A DNA stretch of 20,108 nucleotides from Salmonirosea sp038204185. GTDB taxonomy: Bacteria; Bacteroidota; Bacteroidia; Cytophagales; Spirosomataceae. The notes beneath the pieces are model-generated. The model did not search any database. It saw nothing but the letters and a program-made list of their open reading frames with translations, and was not told the origin of the DNA. The stretch lies in contig JBBRDE010000075.1 of assembly GCA_038204185.1 (NCBI GenBank), positions 1 to 20,108 of the forward strand. Reading direction: 5' to 3'. Position 1 is the stretch's first letter. Each line of letters starts with the position of its first letter. The position numbers and the translations under genes were made by a program. Positions 7,510 through 14,780 of the stretch are shown piece after piece.

Positions 7510-9956
7510 ATCAGCGCCGCCTTCACGCTTTGAAGACTGACTGTCAGCAGCGCGATGAGGATGGCCAGGCCACCCGCCCCGGCGAAGTACCACCATTCAA
7601 GGTCGATCTTATAAGTAAAGTCCGCCAGCCACTTGTTCATGGCGTACCACGCGATGGGGGTAGCAATAAAGATGGCCACGAGGACCAGTTTGAGAAAATC
7701 GGTGGAAAGCAGCGACACCATACTGGCCACGCTCGCCCCCAGCACCTTTCGAACGCCAATTTCCTTAATGCGACTTTCGGCGGTATAAGCCGCCAGGGCG
7801 AACAATCCCAGACAGCCGATAAATAGGGCCAATCCCGTCAGAATACTCAACACGGAACCCATTCGGGCTTCGGAACGATAAAGGCGGGCGAAGGTGGCGT
7901 CCAGAAAATCGTAGTCGAAGGGTACCCCCGGTACGGCTTTGTTCCACAAAGTCGCGACTTTTTCAACAGCTTGTTTTTCGGTGCCGGGGCGCAGCCGCAG
8001 GGCAATGTACGAGTCCCAGGTTGTATAGGTTTTGGACGCTTCGTGGAAAAGCGCCATGGGTTCGATGGCCGTACGCACCGATGCGTTGTTGAAATCACGC
8101 ATGACCCCGACCACCTGAAAGCGTTGATTGGCGTTACCCGGATAGCGCAGCCATTTACCGATCGGATCCTTCCAGCCGATTGCCTTGACGGTGGTTTCGT
8201 TCAGGATAATGGATGCTGAATCGCTCACGGAATTGGGGCGAAAGTTTCGTCCGGCCAGAATTTCGATGCCCAGCGTGGGAACAAAGTCGGCATCGGTCAG
8301 GAATGAGCCGATGGAGAGGTTAGGTACAGCGGCATTTTTTTCGTCGCCCTGTTCGGGTTCGTAAAAATCGCCAAAACTACCCAACGAAGGCAGAAAGGTA
8401 GCATGCGTAGCTTCCAAGGCTTCGGGTAGGCTAGCCAGTTGCTGCCGGAAAGCTTCCTGCGCCGAGGGCGTAGCGAGGTGGCGGATACTCTCGATCACCA
8501 GCACGTGTTCGCGATCCAGGCCAGGCGACTGCTTTTGGGCAAATTCCAGTTGCCGATACACCACAAAAGAGCCCAACAACAGCACGATGGACACAGCAAA
8601 CTGAAATACAACCAGTCCGCTACGCACCGATACCAGCCCGTTGCGTCCCCGTCGCCCGGCAGATTTGAACATCTCGACTGCCTTGAATCGTGACAGATAA
8701 AAAGCGGGATAAAGTCCGCCGAGAAGGCCCGTTACGAGGGGTAACAGCAGTAAGAAACCCAGGATACCCGGTGCAAAGAGGTCGGCAGGGAGTAGCGCAA
8801 GTCCCGTCAAATTATTGTAAAAAGGCAACACCACGCTCGCCAGCACAGCCGCTAACAACATCGCTACCCCGCTTAACAGCAGCGACTCGACCAGAAACTG
8901 CGCGACCAATGCGCTCCGCTGGGAGCCGAGCGCCTTACGTACCCCTACCTCCCGTGACCGCTGCATGGAGCGGGCGGTGGATAGATTCATGAAATTAACA
9001 CAGGCCAGCAGCAGAATCAGGCTGCCGATAAGGGCAAACATACCCACTTGCTGGCCGTCGCCAAGCGTAGTGAGTCGCGAGGAAAGTTGATTGTAGCCCA
9101 GGTGTAGTCTGGTCAAAGGAAGGAGTTTTACATCCAGACGATCACCTTTTTTAAATTGATTTTCCAGATCCTGCCCGACCCGGGCGTAGGCAGCAGGGGC
9201 ATAGGTACGTACCATCGCCGGGAATTTGTTTTCCAAAGTAGCCAGCGTTGGCTCGGTAGCGGGCTGCCGCAGCCGCACCCAGGTATCGACCTGCAACCAT
9301 ATCCAACTCCACGAAAAACGGTCTACCACCGAAAAATCGGCCATCGACGCCAGGAAGCCAAACTGTACCGTAGAATGGGAGGGCAAATCCTGAACCACTC
9401 CTGTCACCTGGTAGGGAGAGTCATTGAGCTTTAACGACTGACCAAGGGCAGCTTGATCGCCAAAATATTTTCGCGCCATACGCTCCGTCAGCACGACGCT
9501 GCCGGGTTTGTCGAGGGCCGTGTGGCTGTCACCAGCTACCATTGGAAAGCCGAACAATTCCAGGAAAGCGGTGTCGGCGGCCATGGCGGTATTGTACTCA
9601 TTGAAGGTAAGGGGTTCCTGATTCTTCATGGCGTCGCGCTGCACCACCACACTGCCCAAATTGAAGGTACGGGCTGCCATTTCTATTTCGGGAAAGTCCT
9701 CGACTAAACGCGGCCCCACGGGCGGCGGCGTGTTGGTGGTTATAGCTTCCTGGTCAGCCATTTTTATGTCGAAGGCTACCGCGCAAATGCGATCCGCGTA
9801 GGGTAGGAAGGTATCGTAGCTTCTCTCGTGAAAAACGTAAAGGCCAATGAGCCAGCAAGCCGCGAGCCCCACGGCCAGGCCCGTGACATTTACCAGCGAG
9901 AAAAAGGGTTGCCGCCGGAAATGTCGGAAGGCGATTTTGAAGTAGTTATGGAGCAT
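7479..9956 (-). CDS. FtsX/MacB-type ABC transporter permease (first of three)
   Basis: An 825-residue inner-membrane protein with duplicated MacB_PCD-FtsX architecture. TM1 is at ~20-43 and the first periplasmic domain ~45-300. TM2 (~305-326) carries the signature CVNFMNLSTARSMQRSREVG (319-338), followed by TMs at ~356-380, 395-420 and 445-467. A second periplasmic domain follows. TM6 is ~702-724, with CLGLFALAAYTAESRIKEIG at 715-734, then TM7 ~756-775 and TM8 ~788-808. The tail is VSLQSVKAALMNPVKSLRSE. The start MLHNYFKIAFRHFRRQP is collinear with the other two genes. There is no Shine-Dalgarno; the minus strand upstream is pyrimidine-rich (TTTCCTCCTTC). This is the promoter-proximal gene of the three, with operator-like sequences 149-187 bp upstream of its start. 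It may move peptides, lipids or lipoproteins; the substrate is not determinable here. Confidence 0.88.
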   Translation of the reverse strand: MLHNYFKIAFRHFRRQPFFSLVNVTGLAVGLAACWLIGLYVFHERSYDTFLPYADRICAVAFDIKMADQEAITTNTPPPVGPRLVEDFPEIEMAARTFNLGSVVVQRDAMKNQEPLTFNEYNTAMAADTAFLELFGFPMVAGDSHTALDKPGSVVLTERMARKYFGDQAALGQSLKLNDSPYQVTGVVQDLPSHSTVQFGFLASMADFSVVDRFSWSWIWLQVDTWVRLRQPATEPTLATLENKFPAMVRTYAPAAYARVGQDLENQFKKGDRLDVKLLPLTRLHLGYNQLSSRLTTLGDGQQVGMFALIGSLILLLACVNFMNLSTARSMQRSREVGVRKALGSQRSALVAQFLVESLLLSGVAMLLAAVLASVVLPFYNNLTGLALLPADLFAPGILGFLLLLPLVTGLLGGLYPAFYLSRFKAVEMFKSAGRRGRNGLVSVRSGLVVFQFAVSIVLLLGSFVVYRQLEFAQKQSPGLDREHVLVIESIRHLATPSAQEAFRQQLASLPEALEATHATFLPSLGSFGDFYEPEQGDEKNAAVPNLSIGSFLTDADFVPTLGIEILAGRNFRPNSVSDSASIILNETTVKAIGWKDPIGKWLRYPGNANQRFQVVGVMRDFNNASVRTAIEPMALFHEASKTYTTWDSYIALRLRPGTEKQAVEKVATLWNKAVPGVPFDYDFLDATFARLYRSEARMGSVLSILTGLALFIGCLGLFALAAYTAESRIKEIGVRKVLGASVASMVSLLSTDFLKLVLVAIFIATPIAWYAMNKWLADFTYKIDLEWWYFAGAGGLAILIALLTVSLQSVKAALMNPVKSLRSE

Positions 9957-10035
9957 ATTCTGAAGGAGGAAAGTTTGAAAGGCGGCGGGAGGAAAGGGCT
10001 TTCCTTTCTATCTTGTTCTTTCCTCTCTATTTCCT

Positions 10036-10052
10036 TAAAAAAACCTATGCCA
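10036..10052 (-). promoter_or_regulatory. Weak sigma-54-like promoter candidate
   Basis: The minus strand reads TGGCATAGGTTTTTTTA. The TGGCA half fits the -24 box of sigma-54 promoters, but the -12 box has TTTT where TTGC is expected. It lies between the tandem palindromes and the first permease start, at the distance expected for an enhancer-activated promoter. Position is the main support, so confidence is low. Confidence 0.2.
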
Positions 10053-10104
10053 CATGAATGAAATTATTCATTATCAACAACTTAAAGATTTTTCTATATA
10101 AAAA

Positions 10105-10143
10105 ATGTCCGCTTTCGGACGGTAGATGGCCGCTGGCGGACGG
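10105..10143. promoter_or_regulatory. Tandem near-palindromic operator/UAS pair
   Basis: Two 18-bp units, ATGTCCGCTTTCGGACGG (10105-10122) and ATGGCCGCTGGCGGACGG (10126-10143), match at 15 of 18 positions and start exactly 21 bp apart, two helical turns. The first is a perfect GTCCG-N4-CGGAC dyad; the second has one mismatch in the dyad. This is how a dimeric regulator bound to one DNA face would be arranged. The first dyad followed by T6 on the minus strand could also act as a terminator. Confidence 0.55.
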
Positions 10144-10223
10144 CAAAAAGCAAGGAGATAACGCTGTTTCTTTTATGTTCCTCTTGTAAGCAGTATGCAG
10201 CTAATGTCAGGTGGCATTGCCCT

Positions 10224-10254
10224 AAAAAACGAAAACCCGCCATTGCTGGCAGGT
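10224..10254 (-). terminator. Intrinsic terminator of the caspase-NACHT-WD40 gene
   Basis: On the minus strand, about 120 bp past the stop at 10376, ACCTGCC-AGCAAT-GGCGGGT forms a seven-pair stem (one T-G wobble) with a 6-base loop. It is followed by TTT, CG and then TTTTTT. A GC-rich stem with a T tract is a standard rho-independent terminator. Confidence 0.65.
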
Positions 10255-10375
10255 CTTCGTCTTGGTGTCTGGTTGCTTTGTCCGAAGACAATTGTTTTTG
10301 CCAGATATCATGTTGCTAATGTACCCATACTTATTGAACTTACCAAATAAAAAATGATGTTTTTTTCACTTAATC

Positions 10376-13300
10376 CTATACTTCCTTCACCGCTTCCTGC
10401 CATCGTATCGCATCTTCATCATTGAATAGTGCCCCATAGCTCTGTAAACCCGTTTTTGCGCTTTCAGAAAAGATGGATGCAGGATGCACGTGCCCGAAAT
10501 CGCAGCCTTGTACCAGCAGGCCGGTCTGGTTCTCAAGCGTCAGTTGATTTCCTCCGGTGGTTTTATCAACCAGAATTGTTTCCCGTTGGGACTTGATAAC
10601 AAGATCTTTGTTCTTTGGGGGGCCATACTCCTTTTTTCGTTCGGCAAATCGCCCCCCCGCGCTCGCATCTAGTATAGTCAGCAGACAATCGCCCGTCAGG
10701 GTACACCATTCTTTGTACTCGTCCAGGTAGGTGAGGGAAAAGATTTTTAAGCTGTCGGCGCTGTACACGGCCTCCTTCACCCCATAGGTGTGTCCCTGGT
10801 AGGTATGCAGGCAAGTCCCTTCAACCACAGACCATTCGCGAAGTGTGCGGTCGTCGCTGGTAGAGAGGATGCGCGTTCCATCGGGATTGTACCAGGCCCC
10901 CGAAACCCATTTGGTGTGGCCCTGCCAGGTTTGCAGGCACAAGCCGGTCTGAACCGAAAATTCGCTGATGGATTTATCGTAATTGACGGTCAGGAATTTG
11001 GTGCCGTCCTGGTTGAAGGAACCAGAATTTTTACCCACCCAATTGGACTGCCCCTCGAAATCTTGCAAAAGAATGCCGGTTTCCACCGACCATTCCCGGA
11101 TGCATTTATCATCGGCGGCGGATACTATTTTGCGCTCATCGGGGCTATAAAAGGCCGTATTCACTTTGTCGGCATGACCTTCGTAGGTTTTGAGCGGTGT
11201 ACCCGTCCCTGCCGACCATTCCCTGACAGTACGATCGTTGGAAGCAGAAAGAATTTTTAGCCCATCCTTACTAAATATCACACTGTTTACCGCGCCGGTA
11301 TGGCCCGTGAGTACCAGAAGGGTACATTCATTTTCCAGATCCCACAGCCGAATCTGGCAGTCGTCAGAGGCTGACAAAGCCCTTTTTCCATCCGGGCTGT
11401 AAGCTACCCAGGTCACCCGTTCGGTATGGCCGGGGAGGGTACGGATACAGGTTTTACTAATTAGTGACCATTCCTTTACGGTACCATCCGCCGAGCCGGA
11501 CAGAAAACGATCACCCTGGGCATTGAAACAAACGTGCAGTACTCCTTTTTCGTGACCCAGGTAGGTATGGGTACATAGCCTGGTCGTTGCATTAAACTCC
11601 CGCAGGGTAGCATCCCCCGAAGCCGTAAGGATCGTTTTTCCATCGGGACTGTACACCGCAAAGTTGATTCGGTTGGTGTGTTTGGTATCAATTGTCTTGT
11701 ACTCTTCGCTACCCACCGTCCATTCGATGAGCGTCAGGTCCTGGGAGGCCGACAAGATTTTTGTGCAATCGGGGCTGTATTGGGCACAGCTTATTTTGTT
11801 GGTATGCTGCTGGTAGGTTTGCCGGAGTTCGCAGGTAGACACATCCCATTCAATCACTTTTTTATCGTCCGAAGCCGATACGATACGGGTACCATCGGCA
11901 TTGTAGCAGGCGCTGTTCACCTGACCGTAATGCCCGTTAAAAATAAACGTATTCCCGTCCAGGAGGCTATTCTCAAATCGGGCCGCCAGGTAGTATGGGC
12001 CGTGGTGGGCGGTGAGGTACTTATTGTTGAAATTGATTTTTCGCAAATCCAGGTTTGATAGATCGGCTCCTGCCAGAGTCTTTCGGAGTTCGAGCCAGAT
12101 GGTCAGAATGTTCCAGACAATCGGGTCGACTAGTTCAGGGAGCGGGCTTGCGGTTTGTAGCGTTCTCATTCGGCAACTGTCCAGTAGCCGGGAGAGTAAA
12201 TTGACCCGATCGGGAAGTACGAGTTTGCCGGAGGATTGCTGCCAGGTAGGCACGATGTAATGCTCACCCTCTATTTCACCCAGTAGGCGCCGTAGGTAAA
12301 CGGGCAGGTGCTTGGTGCCCAGCTCCCTGGGTAATTTCCTTCGGAGCAAGGCGAACTGAATGGCTGAACGAATGTGGCATACAGCGTAAAAATCCCGGAA
12401 ATTCTGGTGTTGAAAACGAAATTCGTCTCCTTCCATAACCAGCAGCCGTAGCTTGTCCACCAGGTACTGTTTTACTTTGATGGCTCTTTTTTCTTTTTCA
12501 TCCAGATCAACCAATTTCCCCAGACCCAGCATCTTACGATTTCCTTCAAGTTCCGGGTAAAGTTCAACCAACTCCGGCGTGTTCAATTCTTCAAAACCCA
12601 CTTCCAGAATCGATTTAAAATTAAATTGAGGGTCATTCGACACGCGGGAAGTGATGGAGTACCGGCCTGCGCTTTCCATTTGGTAAGCCAGATAGGGAAC
12701 CAGTACCCGGAACAGGAAAGTCTGGTACAGCGCTTCTTCCTGATTGTATGCACTGGATTCGTTCAACTGAGTGAGTTGGGCTTCATTAAAATTCCACAGC
12801 AATTCACCGTAGGTAGCAACCGATTTGAATTCGTACCGTGGATTGCCGACGTACTTGGCCGCGATGTTGTTGGCCCCGGAATAGAGGGAGAGCATCATGG
12901 GATTGGCGAATAGCTTCCGCAGGGCAGGATCAGTCGGCAGATCCAGGTTGACCTGGCTGAGGTAAGTGGCTACAACCTGGGGAGAAAGCGGCAGCAGCTC
13001 GATGGTTTGGGCAAGCCGCGCCCAGGGAAAATTCTGAATGTCGGCAAAGCGCGACGCGATGACCATCTGTACCCCCCGGGCCTGGGTAGACAGCAAATCA
13101 AGGTCAATCAACAGCTGATCTTTGCGGGTAGTAATTTCATTGAACCCATCTAACAGCAAAAGTACCTTCGGATGATCTGGAGATTGGGAGGTACATAGTT
13201 TCCAGAGGTCGTTTTTTAAGTCTGCCGTCAATTCCCAGATTTGCAGGTAATGACGGGCCAGGTATTTCAGGATAAAATCATCCTTTTCGGCTTCGGAAGC

Positions 13301-14470
13301 CGTATTGAACTCGTGCAGGGGAATGAACAAAGGAATAGGCCCGTCTTCGCTTTTTTTCAGCCCTTCTTCCCACAGCCGGAGAAGGGATACCGTTTTGCCC
13401 ATACCTCCTTCACCAAAAAGCACCGCATGGGGCCTGGGCGTCTCCCACAGGTTGGTTACTGCATCGGATAGCGAAAAGGTCTGCTCGTCTGCGGACAAGG
13501 CGGCATTAATTTTGCAAGAGGTCAGAAGAATATTCTTAATCGTCAGGTGTTTGTAGCGGCCGTTTATCAGCCGCTCGTGCTGTTGCGCAGCCCCTTCCCT
13601 TAACTGTTGGAACAGATCCCTGCCCGGGCTTTGGGTGTTGGGACTGACAGGAACCGAGGCGGGGGATACCCTGTGAAAGAAGAATTCGCCGCCCCGGTTT
13701 TTCTGATCCACCAGACTTTCACACCGCGGGCTTATGCCGATGGAATCCCGTACGGCTTTGACGATATGCTGGCCCAGTAGGGCCACCGAAATACTTTGGT
13801 CGGCATTTTCCTGCAGGTGCCGGACCAGGTTTCGGGAAAATTCACTTTTATCCGGTACCTTCTGCATGCGGCCCGCCGTCAGTACCCAGCGTGAGGGGAT
13901 TTCCTCGGGGTTGGTGGAACTGAGGGTGGTACCCAAGTCGATTTCCATTTTGGCAAACGCCTCCGAGAAACAGGAATCAATGATGAGCAGAATGTGGTGC
14001 GCCCGGATATTGGAAATGGTTTTGATGATCTCACTCACCGAAATGAGCTTTCGCAATTCACTGGCTCTTGCAGTTTTAATGTTCAACGATGGGGCATCGT
14101 ACGGCACCCAATACCCCTCGTTGTTAGCGAAGTGCCCGTGACCGGAAAAAACAATGATCAGGTTTTCCTGTGGGCCTATGTTGGGTTTGCCGTAGTCGTC
14201 CTCCCGCCCCAGGTAGGATATTTCATCGATGATGACATCAGTCGTAGCCTGTTGATTGTAAAAGGGTTTTTTGATGAAATCTTCGTCCCGGAACCCGTAG
14301 TCGTTTTTGAGCACCTCCCACAGTTTTTCACAATCCGGCACCGGATTTTGGAGTTTTGGCCAGACAGTACTCTCGTAGTCATTGATCCCGAAAAAAAGCA
14401 AACGGGTTTTCCTTCTGACGGAAATGTCTGAGAGAGAAGAGGTACCTGTATCCAAGCCTTTGGTAGCCAT
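10376..14470 (-). CDS. Caspase-like protease / NACHT NTPase / WD40-repeat protein
   Basis: A 1364-residue, apparently soluble, NLR-like protein with no signal peptide. Residues ~20-268 are a caspase/metacaspase fold (peptidase C14): the catalytic His is H111 in IIVFSGHGHF and the Cys is C167 in LLIIDSCFSEA. A linker (~270-345) leads to a NACHT/STAND NTPase: Walker A GEGGMGKT (353-360), Walker B LLLLDGFNE (437-445, D441), sensor-like VIASR (470-474), and FRFQHQNFRDFYAV (684-697), typical of the end of the NACHT module. After a helical region and a short pentapeptide-like stretch (GADLSNLDLRKINF, 801-814) come ten WD40 repeats of ~42 residues (~846-1269). STAND proteins use the repeat domain to sense, the NTPase to oligomerise and the N-terminal domain to act; defence or regulated death is the inferred role. 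It stands alone, with its own promoter and terminator candidates. Confidence 0.93.
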   Translation of the reverse strand: MATKGLDTGTSSLSDISVRRKTRLLFFGINDYESTVWPKLQNPVPDCEKLWEVLKNDYGFRDEDFIKKPFYNQQATTDVIIDEISYLGREDDYGKPNIGPQENLIIVFSGHGHFANNEGYWVPYDAPSLNIKTARASELRKLISVSEIIKTISNIRAHHILLIIDSCFSEAFAKMEIDLGTTLSSTNPEEIPSRWVLTAGRMQKVPDKSEFSRNLVRHLQENADQSISVALLGQHIVKAVRDSIGISPRCESLVDQKNRGGEFFFHRVSPASVPVSPNTQSPGRDLFQQLREGAAQQHERLINGRYKHLTIKNILLTSCKINAALSADEQTFSLSDAVTNLWETPRPHAVLFGEGGMGKTVSLLRLWEEGLKKSEDGPIPLFIPLHEFNTASEAEKDDFILKYLARHYLQIWELTADLKNDLWKLCTSQSPDHPKVLLLLDGFNEITTRKDQLLIDLDLLSTQARGVQMVIASRFADIQNFPWARLAQTIELLPLSPQVVATYLSQVNLDLPTDPALRKLFANPMMLSLYSGANNIAAKYVGNPRYEFKSVATYGELLWNFNEAQLTQLNESSAYNQEEALYQTFLFRVLVPYLAYQMESAGRYSITSRVSNDPQFNFKSILEVGFEELNTPELVELYPELEGNRKMLGLGKLVDLDEKEKRAIKVKQYLVDKLRLLVMEGDEFRFQHQNFRDFYAVCHIRSAIQFALLRRKLPRELGTKHLPVYLRRLLGEIEGEHYIVPTWQQSSGKLVLPDRVNLLSRLLDSCRMRTLQTASPLPELVDPIVWNILTIWLELRKTLAGADLSNLDLRKINFNNKYLTAHHGPYYLAARFENSLLDGNTFIFNGHYGQVNSACYNADGTRIVSASDDKKVIEWDVSTCELRQTYQQHTNKISCAQYSPDCTKILSASQDLTLIEWTVGSEEYKTIDTKHTNRINFAVYSPDGKTILTASGDATLREFNATTRLCTHTYLGHEKGVLHVCFNAQGDRFLSGSADGTVKEWSLISKTCIRTLPGHTERVTWVAYSPDGKRALSASDDCQIRLWDLENECTLLVLTGHTGAVNSVIFSKDGLKILSASNDRTVREWSAGTGTPLKTYEGHADKVNTAFYSPDERKIVSAADDKCIREWSVETGILLQDFEGQSNWVGKNSGSFNQDGTKFLTVNYDKSISEFSVQTGLCLQTWQGHTKWVSGAWYNPDGTRILSTSDDRTLREWSVVEGTCLHTYQGHTYGVKEAVYSADSLKIFSLTYLDEYKEWCTLTGDCLLTILDASAGGRFAERKKEYGPPKNKDLVIKSQRETILVDKTTGGNQLTLENQTGLLVQGCDFGHVHPASIFSESAKTGLQSYGALFNDEDAIRWQEAVKEV

Positions 14471-14529
14471 AGCGATGAAGGTAGTGGGGTAGAGGAAAAT
14501 TCAGCAATGCATCCGGGGTAATACTGTCT

Positions 14530-14560
14530 CCAATTTATTGGTAATTTACGAAAAACACAA
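14530..14560 (-). promoter_or_regulatory. Candidate Bacteroidota-type promoter of the NACHT gene
   Basis: On the minus strand TTG is followed after 20 bases by TAAATTGG, close to the Bacteroidota -33 (TTG) and -7 (TAnnTTTG) pattern with one mismatch. It lies about 60 bp before the ATG of the caspase-NACHT gene. AT-rich intergenic sequence makes chance matches possible. Confidence 0.35.
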
Positions 14561-14780
14561 GGTATCCTGTGCCCAAGCCCGGGGCAGGAAACGGAAACAA
14601 CCGGCAGCAGTAGATCAATGCTGAGCGCGGCTTTTTTTAAAGGAGTTTTTCCGGTATAAATCAGACTGTCCAGGGTACCCATCGGTAGGGTTTCAGGGGC
14701 GATCCTGCGTCGCTCCCCCGGAGTCGGCTTGCCGAAAAGCTCTGTAAATTAAGCTAAATCCCTTGAAAAAAGCCTCCCCT

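Larger units (their letters stand above)
9957..10375. other. Gene-free regulatory region between permease operon and NACHT gene
   Basis: This 419-bp stretch holds no convincing gene. Both flanking genes are on the minus strand, so it is the 3' end of the NACHT gene and the promoter region of the permease operon. It contains an intrinsic-terminator-like hairpin (10224-10254), a tandem pair of near-palindromes (10105-10143), and a possible -24 type box (10036-10052). A 65-codon open frame at 10094-10291 runs through both the terminator and the palindromes and has no recognisable features. Confidence 0.7.

Noticed and set aside
10094..10291. A 65-codon minus-strand open frame between the NACHT gene and the permeases
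   Set aside because: It runs across a terminator hairpin and the tandem palindromes, has no hydrophobic or domain-like pattern, and starts with no promoter of its own.
14176..14682. 168-codon minus-strand frame overlapping the start of the NACHT gene
   Set aside because: It is out of frame with the caspase domain, whose catalytic motifs are in the other frame; no domain signal of its own.
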